This document shows positions 1 to 6,437 of a DNA stretch of 7,216 nucleotides, one piece after another. Position 1 is the stretch's first letter, and every line of letters starts with the position of its first letter. The stretch spans positions 1 to 7,216 of the forward strand of contig WFSK01000061.1 in assembly GCA_015486095.1 (NCBI GenBank), read 5' to 3'. A model generated the notes under the pieces. It did no database searches, was not told the DNA's origin, and saw only the letters and a program-made list of their open reading frames with translations. Source of the DNA: Thermotogae bacterium (GTDB lineage Bacteria > Thermotogota > Thermotogae > B3-G13). Both the position numbers and the translations under genes were made by a program.

Positions 1-385
1 AGGAAAAAAAATAGGTAAGAAAAGTAAGAAAAAGATACATTTTGAAAAAGGTGTTGTCCATATAAAGTCATCTTTTAACAACACGATAGTATCGGTTACA
101 GACACGGAGGGAAACGTTGTAACCTGGGCAAGCGGAGGCACGATTGGATATAAAGGTACTAAGAAAGGGACACCATATGCCGCACAGCTGGCTGCCACTA
201 AAGTAGCGAAAGAGATCTTAGATATGGGATTGAAAAAAGTAGCAGTCGAAGTTAAAGGTCCTGGTTCTGGCAGAGAAGCCGCTATTCGCTCCCTTCAGGC
301 AGCAGGATTAGAGGTCTTATACATAAAGGACGTAACCCCTGTCCCACATAATGGTTGTAGACCGAAGAAAAAGAAGAATTTTTAG
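1..385 (+). CDS. rpsK: 30S ribosomal protein S11 (5' end missing)
   Basis: S11 is a small-subunit platform protein that binds 16S rRNA near the mRNA exit and E site. The visible reading frame gives 127 residues and ends in TAG. Only a few N-terminal residues appear to be missing, because the family is usually about 130 residues and the lysine-rich N-terminal tail is already present. Diagnostic stretches are GVVHIKSSFNNTIVSVTD, WASGGTIGYKGTKKGTPYAAQ, VKGPGSGREAAIRSLQAAG and KDVTPVPHNGCRP. The C-terminus, KKKKNF, is more lysine-rich than the common arginine-rich ending. It is followed after 24 nt by rpsD, in the usual alpha-operon order. Position 1 is the last base of a codon. Confidence 0.97.
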   Translation, partial: GKKIGKKSKKKIHFEKGVVHIKSSFNNTIVSVTDTEGNVVTWASGGTIGYKGTKKGTPYAAQLAATKVAKEILDMGLKKVAVEVKGPGSGREAAIRSLQAAGLEVLYIKDVTPVPHNGCRPKKKKNF

Positions 386-409
386 TCCTGCGAAAAAGGA
401 GGTTAATAT

Positions 410-1036
410 ATGGCGAGATATACAGAAGCAGTATGCAAATTGTGTAGAAGAGAAGGTAAAAAGTTATTTTTAAAAGGTGACAAGTGTTACTCTGAAAAAT
501 GTCCATTTGTCAGGAGATCCTATGCTCCTGGTATGCATGGGCAAAGAAGGGTAAAACTCACGAGATACGGTGTTCAATTGAGAGAGAAACAAACTATGAA
601 GAGGATGTATGGGGTATTAGAAAGGCAGTTCAGAAACTATTTCGAACGTGCTTCAAAGCAAAGAGGAGTAACCGCAGAGATCTTGGTCAAAATGGTGGAA
701 TCCCGATTAGATAATGTCGTTTATAGGATGGGTTTTGCTCTTTCGAGAGCACAAGCGCGTCAGTTAGTTAGACATGGGCATTTCAATGTTAATGGAAGAA
801 AGGTAAGTATACCTTCTTATCAGGTTAAGCCCGATGATATTATCGAAGTAAGAGAAAATAAGAGGAATTCTCCTATTTTTAAGGAGATATTGGAAGTAGC
901 TAAGGAACGCCAGATGCCTTCTTGGGTAGAAGTAGATCTGGATAAATTTAGCGGAAGGTTCGATCATGCTCCTACTTTAGAGGAAGCAGCCTTGCCTATA
1001 AACATACGACATGTGGTCGAGCTCTATTCTAAGTGA
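410..1036 (+). CDS. rpsD: 30S ribosomal protein S4, zinc-binding form
   Basis: S4 is a primary 16S rRNA-binding protein that nucleates assembly of the 30S body; in some bacteria it also represses its own operon. The product has 208 residues, typical for the family. Cys9, Cys12, Cys26 and Cys31 form a CX2C...CX4C set, so this is the zinc-binding (C+) form. The S4 RNA-binding domain covers about residues 97-150 (SRLDNVVYRMGF, SRAQARQLVRHGHFNVNG). The ATG start follows an AAGGAGGT ribosome binding site at 396-403 with 6 nt spacing. The gene lies between rpsK and rpoA, as expected for an alpha operon. Confidence 0.98.
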   Translation: MARYTEAVCKLCRREGKKLFLKGDKCYSEKCPFVRRSYAPGMHGQRRVKLTRYGVQLREKQTMKRMYGVLERQFRNYFERASKQRGVTAEILVKMVESRLDNVVYRMGFALSRAQARQLVRHGHFNVNGRKVSIPSYQVKPDDIIEVRENKRNSPIFKEILEVAKERQMPSWVEVDLDKFSGRFDHAPTLEEAALPINIRHVVELYSK

Positions 1037-1052
1037 TGACATTATTTTCCTT

Positions 1053-1059
1053 AAGGAGG
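1053..1059 (+). promoter_or_regulatory. Ribosome binding site that decides the rpoA start
   Basis: AAGGAGG lies 4 nt before a GTG at 1064 and 7 nt before the adjacent in-frame ATG at 1067. The 7-nt spacing and ATG codon favour translation starting at 1067. Confidence 0.75.
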
Positions 1060-1066
1060 CTTTGTG

Positions 1067-2044
1067 ATGAATTTGGTCAAACCGGAAAGGATCTTGATCG
1101 AAGAGAACAGGGAGAACGGGAGGTACAAATACGCACGATTCGTGATTCAACCATTGGAGAGAGGATATGGATTGACCATAGGGAATGCTCTTAGAAGAGT
1201 TTTACTCTCGTCTATTTTTGCTCCTGCAGTGACTAAGATAAAAGTGCGTGATAAATATCACGAATTTACTTCTTTGAAAGGGGTTAAAGAAGATCTAACG
1301 GAGATCATATTGAATATAAAGCAACTTCAGATAAGTGTGGATGACCCAGAAGATCTCCCACAAGTCCTTATCATTGATAAGAAGGGTAAGGGAGAAATAA
1401 GGGCTGGAGATATCCAATGTCCCACTGGGGTAAGGATCGCTAATCCAGATCTCCATATAGCGATGTCGAATGAAGATGCAGATGTTCATATGGAACTCTA
1501 CGTAGAATATGGTAAAGGTTACTGGCCTACGATAGAACGTGAGGTAGAAGATGATATTCAGATGATTCCGATAGATACCGTCTTTACACCTGTCGTAAGG
1601 GTCAATTTTAATGTTGAAAACACGCGTGTGGGCAAGAAGACCAATTACGATAGATTGATATTGGAGATATGGACCAAAAAGAATGTGGAGCCATTATCTG
1701 CCTTAAAGGAAGCAGCAAAGATCTTAGAGGACTATATCACTTTGTTTTGCTCCGATACTTACGAAGGCGAGTTTATGGGGGTCGAAGTACAACCCGAAGA
1801 GAAGAGAGAAGTAGTAGAGGTTGTAGAGGAAGAAACACCAATAGAGGAACTCCATTTGAATTCTCGTTCGATAAATGCCTTGAAACGCTCTAACATATTC
1901 ACTGTAGAGGCTTTGTGCAAGTTAAGCTCAAAGGAGATCTTGAATTTGAGGAATCTTGGTAAGAAATCCTTGGAAGAAATAAAAGAAGCTCTGGAGAAGA
2001 TGGGTTTGAAGTTAGCAGATGAAAATGGAGAAGGGAGAGGATAA
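1067..2044 (+). CDS. rpoA: DNA-directed RNA polymerase alpha subunit
   Basis: Alpha dimerises to scaffold beta and beta' assembly, and its C-terminal domain contacts UP elements and activators. From the ATG at 1067 the protein has 325 residues; starting at the GTG at 1064 would add one. The N-terminal domain carries PLERGYGLTIGNALRRVLLS (about 29-48), the dimerisation signature. An acidic linker (about 238-260, rich in E and V) leads to a complete C-terminal domain from about 262. That domain retains the DNA-contact set: Arg267 and Asn270 (in RSINALK) and the NLGKKS turn at 296-301, equivalent to the E. coli 265-determinant. The phrase LILEIWTKK resembles Thermotogota alpha subunits as I remember them. 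The stop is 2 nt before the rplQ start, which suggests translational coupling. Confidence 0.97.
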   Translation: MNLVKPERILIEENRENGRYKYARFVIQPLERGYGLTIGNALRRVLLSSIFAPAVTKIKVRDKYHEFTSLKGVKEDLTEIILNIKQLQISVDDPEDLPQVLIIDKKGKGEIRAGDIQCPTGVRIANPDLHIAMSNEDADVHMELYVEYGKGYWPTIEREVEDDIQMIPIDTVFTPVVRVNFNVENTRVGKKTNYDRLILEIWTKKNVEPLSALKEAAKILEDYITLFCSDTYEGEFMGVEVQPEEKREVVEVVEEETPIEELHLNSRSINALKRSNIFTVEALCKLSSKEILNLRNLGKKSLEEIKEALEKMGLKLADENGEGRG

Positions 2045-2046
2045 GA

Positions 2047-2409
2047 TTGCGACATAGAGTTAAAGGTAAGCGATTGGGTAGAGCATCTGATCACAGAAAG
2101 GCAATGCTTTCGAATTTAGCTGTCGAATTGTTTGAGCATAAGAGTATAATTACCACAGTATCGAGGGCGAAGGAGACGAGAAGGTTGGCAGAGCGGATGA
2201 TCACGTTTGCGAAGCGAGGAGATTTAAATGCACGCCGTCAGGTGTTGAGATATCTAAAGAATAAAAGGGTAACGCAAAAATTGTTCAATGAGATAGCGAA
2301 AGAATTCATGGAGAGAAACGGTGGTTATACGAGAATAATAAGAATAGGCCCTCGTAGAGGAGATAGTGCAGAAAGGGCCATATTGCAATTGGTGAAGAGC
2401 GGAGAATAG
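2047..2409 (+). CDS. rplQ: 50S ribosomal protein L17
   Basis: L17 is a large-subunit protein near the peptide exit tunnel. The 120-residue product opens with MRHRVKGKRLGRASDHRKAM and continues with LFEHKSIITTVSRAKETRR, both very typical of the family; length is also normal. The start is a TTG, supported by an AGAGG ribosome binding site (2036-2040) inside the end of rpoA with 6 nt spacing. The 2-nt gap from rpoA together with the weak start codon suggests coupled translation. It is normally the last gene of the alpha operon. Confidence 0.97.
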   Translation: MRHRVKGKRLGRASDHRKAMLSNLAVELFEHKSIITTVSRAKETRRLAERMITFAKRGDLNARRQVLRYLKNKRVTQKLFNEIAKEFMERNGGYTRIIRIGPRRGDSAERAILQLVKSGE

Positions 2410-2443
2410 AGGAGCTGAGCCTTTTGTAGCAAATGATTTCATT

Positions 2444-2689
2444 ATGAATCTGATCGTGTTCGCCTTTTTGATCAACTGCTTAAGTTTTTTTATGTGTTAT
2501 CTGGATAATAGACTCTTCGAAATGAATAAAGCGAATTTCTACCTTTACAATCTGTTAGGAGGAAGTATAGGTATTTTTATAGGGAAGAAGATATTTTCAG
2601 CTCCTCGCTATCCATTTTCCTTATGGTTTTTCGTAGAGAATGGGGCGTTTTATATTTCATCTTATGTGATTCTTGGTATGCTTCGTTGA
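2444..2689 (+). CDS. Small membrane protein, diverged DUF1294-like
   Basis: The 81-residue product is hydrophobic with three likely membrane segments, at about residues 2-19, 33-50 and 67-80. The arrangement YLDNR (19-23), then NLLGGSIGIFIGKKIF (36-51), then a short polar turn and an aromatic segment follows the DUF1294 plan, where the family usually has DKR, then R-x-PE, then LGGSxGA and FRHKT. Here the R-x-PE and HKT parts are missing, so it is a remote member at best. Function is unknown. The start is uncertain: ATG 2444 has no good ribosome binding site, and the nearest purine tract (AGGAG, 2410-2414) is about 30 nt away. It begins 34 nt after rplQ with no terminator between, so it is probably read from the ribosomal operon. 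Confidence 0.6.
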   Translation: MNLIVFAFLINCLSFFMCYLDNRLFEMNKANFYLYNLLGGSIGIFIGKKIFSAPRYPFSLWFFVENGAFYISSYVILGMLR

Positions 2690-2739
2690 CAAGGGTTCTT
2701 AAGGGAAAGATGAGAAGTTATTGAATAGGAGATCGAAGA

Positions 2740-3672
2740 GTGTTTGATGTTGTATGTGCAGGGGAGATTCTCATAGATTTTATATCTCTGGAACCAGGTA
2801 AAAAACTAAAAGACGCAAGTCGGTTTCAAAGGAATGCTGGGGGATCTGTTGCCAATGTAGCGGTCTCACTTTCAAGACTCGGTGTTAAAACAGCATTCTG
2901 TGGTAAAATGAGTACCGATAGCTTTGGAGACTATTTGATGAGAACCCTGGAGGAAAATGGTGTTGATACAACGTTAACGGTTAGAGATTCATCTTCAAAA
3001 ACTTGTCTGGCATTTGTATCCATAGATCCGGAAGGAAGACCAGACTTTGAATTTTTTGATGAAAAGGCCTCCTACTCGCTTCTTCGCATCGATGAAGTGG
3101 ATCTAAAAACGTTTGAGAAAGGTAAATTGTATCATTTCGGTTCTATACCTATACTGAAGTCTCCCACTTCTGAAACCCTCATCGCACTCCTCGATAGGGC
3201 AAAATCTGTTGGAATGTTGACTACTTTCGATCCGAATATCCGTCCAAATCTCATAAAGGACAAAAGTGAATATATGAAATTGCTCGAATACATCTTATCC
3301 AAAGTGGATGTGATCAAGATGAGCGATCAAGATCTTCACTACATATTCCCTGATCTGACGATCGGGGAGGCTGCAAAGAAAGTATACGACTACGGTGAAC
3401 GACTCTTAGTGATAACTCTTGGTGATAAAGGATGTTTTGCTATACTCGATGGTCAAACTCTTGAAGTCCCCGCATATAAAATGAGAGTTATAGATACAAC
3501 AGGTTGTGGAGATGCCTTTATGGGTGGCTTGATACATGGTATTATCAACAACAGTTTTGAGGATATCGATAAAACTCTTCACTTCGCCAACGCTACCGCT
3601 GGACTCGTTGCTACTCGAAAGGGTGCTATCCCTTCTATGCCAACATTAGAAGAAGTGGAAGAATTCTTATGA
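2740..3672 (+). CDS. PfkB-family sugar kinase, probable fructokinase
   Basis: This is a ribokinase/PfkB-fold enzyme that transfers phosphate from ATP to a sugar hydroxyl. The 310-residue product has the N-terminal signature NAGGSVANVAVSLSRLG (32-48), the FDPNIRPNL segment (163-171) common in fructokinases, and the C-terminal ATP/anion-hole signature IDTTGCGDAFMGG (251-263) with catalytic Asp258. Cys256 replaces the usual alanine of the GAGD motif. The N-terminus VVCAGEILIDFI also fits fructokinase-like members, but the substrate cannot be settled from sequence; other hexose or ketose kinases remain possible. The GTG start has AGGAG (2727-2731) at 8 nt. It begins 50 nt after the small membrane gene, in the same direction and without an obvious terminator, and converges on the hydrolase gene with 3 nt between stops. 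Confidence 0.85.
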   Translation: MFDVVCAGEILIDFISLEPGKKLKDASRFQRNAGGSVANVAVSLSRLGVKTAFCGKMSTDSFGDYLMRTLEENGVDTTLTVRDSSSKTCLAFVSIDPEGRPDFEFFDEKASYSLLRIDEVDLKTFEKGKLYHFGSIPILKSPTSETLIALLDRAKSVGMLTTFDPNIRPNLIKDKSEYMKLLEYILSKVDVIKMSDQDLHYIFPDLTIGEAAKKVYDYGERLLVITLGDKGCFAILDGQTLEVPAYKMRVIDTTGCGDAFMGGLIHGIINNSFEDIDKTLHFANATAGLVATRKGAIPSMPTLEEVEEFL

Positions 3673-3675
3673 CCT

Positions 3676-4503
3676 TTAAGCGTGTTCGATCGACTTCTTT
3701 CCATATTTCAGATAGAAAAGAACCTTGAGATTGGAGACGAAGAGTTCGGGAAAACCTCGATTCGATATCTCGGAGATACCCTCAAGATGTGATATTTTAT
3801 CCACATCGCTCTCCTGCTCTATCTCTTTCATTATATCCTTTAAGGTCAAAAAGTAATTCAACATGGCATCTGTCTCTTCAACACCGCATACATACCCATG
3901 ACCCGGTACTATATGTTCAGGATATATCTTTCGGATGCTCAAGATCGCTCTTCTCCAATCCTCTATATTGGAATCCTTGCAGATCTGGGGATGCAAACCT
4001 GCAGAAATCGTATCTCCAGAAAAAACAACATTATCTGGCTCAATGAAGACATAGGATGAATCAGGAGTATGTCCTCCTGTATGGACAAACGTTAATCGTT
4101 TGTTACTAAAGGTAAAGGTTTTTTTCTTGTTGAATGTCACACTGGGTAAGATGATGTGTACATCCTTCAGGAGAGGTGCCAGATCCTTATCCTTATCCAC
4201 GTATTCCTTCACATAGGAATCGGCTACGGAACGAAGTATTTCGAGCGTTTTCGTACTCGCGATCACAGGAGCATTGAATACCTCATTTCCGAAGATATGC
4301 TCACCATGATAATGAGTATTGAAAACGTATATCACAGGTTCTGAGGTTATTATATGAATGTTCTCTAAGACTTCTCTGGCCTTGGAAGGGAATAATGTGG
4401 TGTCTATTACGACAACTCCTTCATTCGTTATCACAAAGCCACAGTTCGCCCCTCCTTTATTCCCTATGATCGCATAGACATTTCTTCCCAATTCACGTAA
4501 CAT
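3676..4503 (-). CDS. Metallo-beta-lactamase-fold hydrolase
   Basis: The 275-residue product belongs to the MBL-fold superfamily of metal-dependent hydrolases. Likely metal ligands are His64, His66, Glu68 and His69 in THYHGEHIFGN, His145 in GGHTPD, Asp164 in FSGD and His202 in PGHG. The position normally occupied by aspartate in HxHxDH is glutamate (HYHGEH). The order GD, then HP, then a tryptophan-centred helix, then IVPGHG resembles the SoxH/quinoprotein-relay type of MBL proteins rather than glyoxalase II, RNase Z or flavodiiron proteins. No signal peptide is seen, so it is probably cytoplasmic. The ATG start has a strong GAGGAGG (4510-4516 on the minus strand) at 6 nt. Substrate unknown. 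The C-terminal ~60 residues beyond the MBL core are helical-looking and unassigned. Confidence 0.85.
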   Translation of the reverse strand: MLRELGRNVYAIIGNKGGANCGFVITNEGVVVIDTTLFPSKAREVLENIHIITSEPVIYVFNTHYHGEHIFGNEVFNAPVIASTKTLEILRSVADSYVKEYVDKDKDLAPLLKDVHIILPSVTFNKKKTFTFSNKRLTFVHTGGHTPDSSYVFIEPDNVVFSGDTISAGLHPQICKDSNIEDWRRAILSIRKIYPEHIVPGHGYVCGVEETDAMLNYFLTLKDIMKEIEQESDVDKISHLEGISEISNRGFPELFVSNLKVLFYLKYGKKSIEHA

Positions 4504-4528
4504 CGAAAACCTCCTCAGATATATTACT

Positions 4529-4534
4529 ATTATA
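4529..4534 (-). promoter_or_regulatory. Possible -10 box for the MBL hydrolase gene
   Basis: A perfect TATAAT on the minus strand would place transcription start near 4522, just upstream of the ribosome binding site. No convincing -35 hexamer sits 16-18 nt further upstream. A TTGACT lies much further away (4590-4595). The call rests mainly on the -10 hexamer in an AT-rich stretch where matches are easy. Confidence 0.3.
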
Positions 4535-4613
4535 TATTTCTACATCAATAGGGCTTTGCACCTTTATCACTTGGGTATTTAATAAATAAAGTCAACCATT
4601 TTCAACCCATAGT

Positions 4614-4816
4614 TTCGGTAGGAGGGATATCTCGATGTGCGAGTGTTGTGAACGGTTACGAAGCTGGAGGAAGGTAGCATATTGGCGAGAAACAGGATGT
4701 TTTGAGTGCATCGGCATTCAAGGAAGAATGCTCAATGCTGACCAATATGCTAGACGAAAGCGAGCAACGTGTTCGTTCACATCAACGATGCACATCGAGA
4801 TATCCCTCCTACCGAA
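4614..4816 (+). repeat. Long-hairpin repeat, copy 1
   Basis: A perfect 27-nt inverted repeat (4614-4640 with 4790-4816; core GGTAGGAGGGATATCTCG then ATGTGC) encloses a 149-nt interior that also folds on itself. Inner stems are 4648-4654 with 4774-4780, and 4675-4685 with 4742-4752 (11 bp, perfect). The tip is forked: a small hairpin GAAAC-AGGAT-GTTTT (4689-4703), then a second hairpin (4708-4719 with 4726-4738) with loop AAGGAA. The copy at 6438-6633 has the same plan with compensatory changes. It fills most of the 345-nt gap between the hydrolase and antiporter genes (4504-4848); the rest of the gap is AT-rich leader plus a 30-nt repeat fragment at 4819-4848. No transposase is nearby. Confidence 0.85.
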
Positions 4817-4818
4817 CA

Positions 4819-4848
4819 CTCGATACATTCCGATACAAAACCAACCGA
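4819..4848 (+). repeat. Fragment of the long-hairpin repeat next to the antiporter stop
   Basis: These 30 nt match the reverse complement of 6222-6251 at 26 positions; the shared part includes CAAAACCAACCGA. In copy 3 that sequence is the descending side of the tip and inner stem. It begins 2 nt after copy 1 and ends directly at the antiporter stop codon (minus strand). I read it as a remnant of another repeat copy. Confidence 0.55.
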
Positions 4849-6021
4849 CTATATCTTTCCTTCTCCAGATTTTTTGACAGCATATTGGGTACCAAGAGGA
4901 GAGAAAATTTGAAATAGAGCCGTTGTAGTCGCCATGAGTGTGATTATCGTGCTTCCTAAACCATATTTCGATAATTCTTGAGCTGCAAGAAAAGCCAATC
5001 CTACGGCAACACCCGCTTGATTGAGTAGTGCGATCCCAAGGTATTTCGTGATCTTCGATTCTGATCTGGATAGGATACCACCTAAGCCACAACCTATTAT
5101 CTTACCCACACTTCTACCAATACAGTATACGATCACGAGTGCCCATAGAGAAGACAGTCGTGAAAAGTCTATTTCCATACCGATGACGGCGAAGAACAGA
5201 ATGAATAACGGAGTCATGATCCTATCTATCGTTTCCCTAGAACGGTTACCGGTATGCTCACTGAAATTGATGACAACCGTTCCAACGATCATACACGTAA
5301 GGATCGTCGAGACACCGAGCAGATCTGCAAATCCCCAGGATAACAAGGCGATCACAAGGTCAATTACCAGAATACGTTCGGGTCTTATATATATTTTCCT
5401 AGTTATATAGGATACAGCGAGCCCTATTCCTAACCCAAGCACTACCGCACCGAGGATTTCCCACGTCGGATGAAGAATAGAGGTAGCAAGAGTCATTCTT
5501 CCACCAAGCAGCATCTTTGTTCCCGCACTTCCAACTGCATATATGATAATTCCTGCTGCATCATCGAGCCCTACGATGGCGATACTCACATTTGTAAGTG
5601 TACCTCTTGCTTTGAGGTCTCTCAACACTGCAATCGTACCTGCTGGAGCAGTTGCAGGAGCCAAAGAAGCAAGGATTATGGAAAGCGGTAAATTTTTTGT
5701 CAACAGATATACGAAGACTAGGACTACAAGAGAAGTTATGATCACTTCTACGATCAATATGATCAATACCTTCTTTCCCATCACTTTGAGAAATTCGAAT
5801 GAGAAGGTTAATCCTACTATATAACCTACTAGAGCAAGTGTTACCGAGGTAGTGATTGGGCCAAAATATTCAGGGACATCGAAGTGTAAGATCGGCCCTA
5901 CAATAAAACCTGCGAACAGGTATGCCAAAACCTCGGTTAAACCTACTTTACGAAATAATCTTCCTAATATAAATCCGAGTAGGAGAATCAGACCAGCAAG
6001 AATATATATACTGTGTGTCAC
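4849..6021 (-). CDS. CPA2-type cation/proton antiporter
   Basis: An integral membrane protein of 390 residues with about a dozen hydrophobic segments, matching the membrane domain of the monovalent cation:proton antiporter-2 family (NapA/KefB-like). Key features are ATAPAGTIAVLRD (123-135, the broken helix of the ion site), GLDDAAGII (151-159) with the paired Asp153-Asp154, FFAVIGMEIDFS (277-288), GRSVGK (302-307) and LLNQAGVAVGLAFLA (332-346). Paired aspartates are typical of electrogenic Na+/H+ exchangers such as NapA; K+ efflux proteins differ there. It ends soon after the last helix and has no RCK/TrkA-N regulatory domain. The start is the GTG at 6021: an in-frame TAG lies two codons upstream and no good ribosome binding site precedes it. 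It shares strand with the hydrolase gene, but the repeat separates them. Confidence 0.88.
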   Translation of the reverse strand: MTHSIYILAGLILLLGFILGRLFRKVGLTEVLAYLFAGFIVGPILHFDVPEYFGPITTSVTLALVGYIVGLTFSFEFLKVMGKKVLIILIVEVIITSLVVLVFVYLLTKNLPLSIILASLAPATAPAGTIAVLRDLKARGTLTNVSIAIVGLDDAAGIIIYAVGSAGTKMLLGGRMTLATSILHPTWEILGAVVLGLGIGLAVSYITRKIYIRPERILVIDLVIALLSWGFADLLGVSTILTCMIVGTVVINFSEHTGNRSRETIDRIMTPLFILFFAVIGMEIDFSRLSSLWALVIVYCIGRSVGKIIGCGLGGILSRSESKITKYLGIALLNQAGVAVGLAFLAAQELSKYGLGSTIITLMATTTALFQIFSPLGTQYAVKKSGEGKI

Positions 6022-6060
6022 TCGCTATATGAGAAAATGCCTTTTCACCTTGCTTTCTCA

Positions 6061-6088
6061 GTTATATATTTATTTTCTATGAAGTCAT
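6061..6088 (-). promoter_or_regulatory. Possible promoter of the antiporter gene
   Basis: On the minus strand, ATGACT (6083-6088) and TATAAC (6061-6066) are separated by 16 nt, giving four and five consensus matches. Transcription would begin about 33 nt before the GTG start. The surrounding DNA is AT-rich, so chance matches are likely. Confidence 0.3.
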
Positions 6089-6137
6089 ATGTTTATTTTA
6101 CCACTTTATTGAAGCCCGATTCCAGATCTTAAGGCTG

Positions 6138-6143
6138 TATAAT
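6138..6143 (+). promoter_or_regulatory. Orphan -10 box facing the repeat cluster
   Basis: TATAAT with TTGAAG at 6109-6114; the 23-nt spacing is too long for a normal sigma-A promoter. The stretch 6109-6143 resembles the dapA promoter (both carry AGCCCGATT and then a CTTA..GCT..TATAAT-like end), so it may be a decayed duplicate. Confidence 0.25.
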
Positions 6144-6168
6144 AGAAAAAGTTGATGGAGTGATTGAG

Positions 6169-6366
6169 GCAAAATCACTATCGTTGTTGAGAGGCAGGCA
6201 TGAGTGTACCCTATGCTCTATTCGGTTGGTTTTGCATCGGATCGCATCGAGCATCCCTCCCTGTATGCTGATGCTTTTGAAACCTCCTGTTCCTCACTGC
6301 TGCAAAACTCAACCTCATCTTCGCATACGCTTTCACAACAGCCTCGAAACAACAATATGACTTTGC
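6169..6366 (-). repeat. Long-hairpin repeat, copy 3 (inverted, diverged)
   Basis: Read on the minus strand this has the same plan as copies 1 and 2. The outer arms (6341-6366 with 6169-6195) pair well but their sequence is unrelated to the other copies' termini. The inner stem is GTTTTGCA with TGCAAAAC (6301-6308 and 6229-6236). The fork holds a hairpin GGAAC-AGGAG-GTTTC (6293-6279) and a 10-bp hairpin with one bulged C (6274-6265 with 6254-6244) and loop ACAGGGAGGG. Segment spacings match the other copies within a few bases: 32 and 33 nt between outer and inner stems, against 33-37. Direct identity is highest around GAACAGGAGGTTTC. Confidence 0.7.
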
Positions 6367-6376
6367 GAAAAAGAAA

Positions 6377-6421
6377 GATAACGGAAGTGAGCAGCATGTT
6401 CACTTACACTGACGATGCACA
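6377..6421 (+). repeat. Fragment of the long-hairpin repeat (right arm)
   Basis: The plus-strand sequence parallels the right arm of copy 2 (6568-6612): GATA, then GAGCAGCATGTTCACTTACAC against GAGTCAAGCAACATTTTCACTTACAC is recognisable with gaps, and both end in ACGATGCACA. No matching left arm is seen upstream because copy 3 occupies that space, so I treat it as a truncated copy. Confidence 0.5.
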
Positions 6422-6437
6422 CCATCAAACTCCATGA

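Noticed and set aside
3660..3690. Shared terminator between the convergent kinase and hydrolase genes
   Set aside because: The stops are 3 nt apart and no GC-rich stem followed by a T-run is visible on either strand.
4614..4816. Copy 1 as an intrinsic terminator of the antiporter gene
   Set aside because: The hairpin is very long and is not followed by a U-tract on the minus strand.
4635..4877. An 80-codon plus-strand open frame with a good ribosome binding site, inside copy 1
   Set aside because: The start and Shine-Dalgarno come from the repeat terminus. The equivalent frame in copy 2 stops after 8 codons, the composition is unlike a real protein, and it runs into the antiporter gene on the other strand.
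5021..5824. Several plus-strand frames opposite the antiporter
   Set aside because: Shadows of a long, convincing membrane-protein gene on the minus strand.
6218..6403. Minus-strand frame of 61 codons over copy 3, partly similar in translation to frames in copies 1 and 2
   Set aside because: The resemblance follows from the DNA repeat. Differences are not concentrated at third codon positions, and frames in the other copies have in-frame stops.
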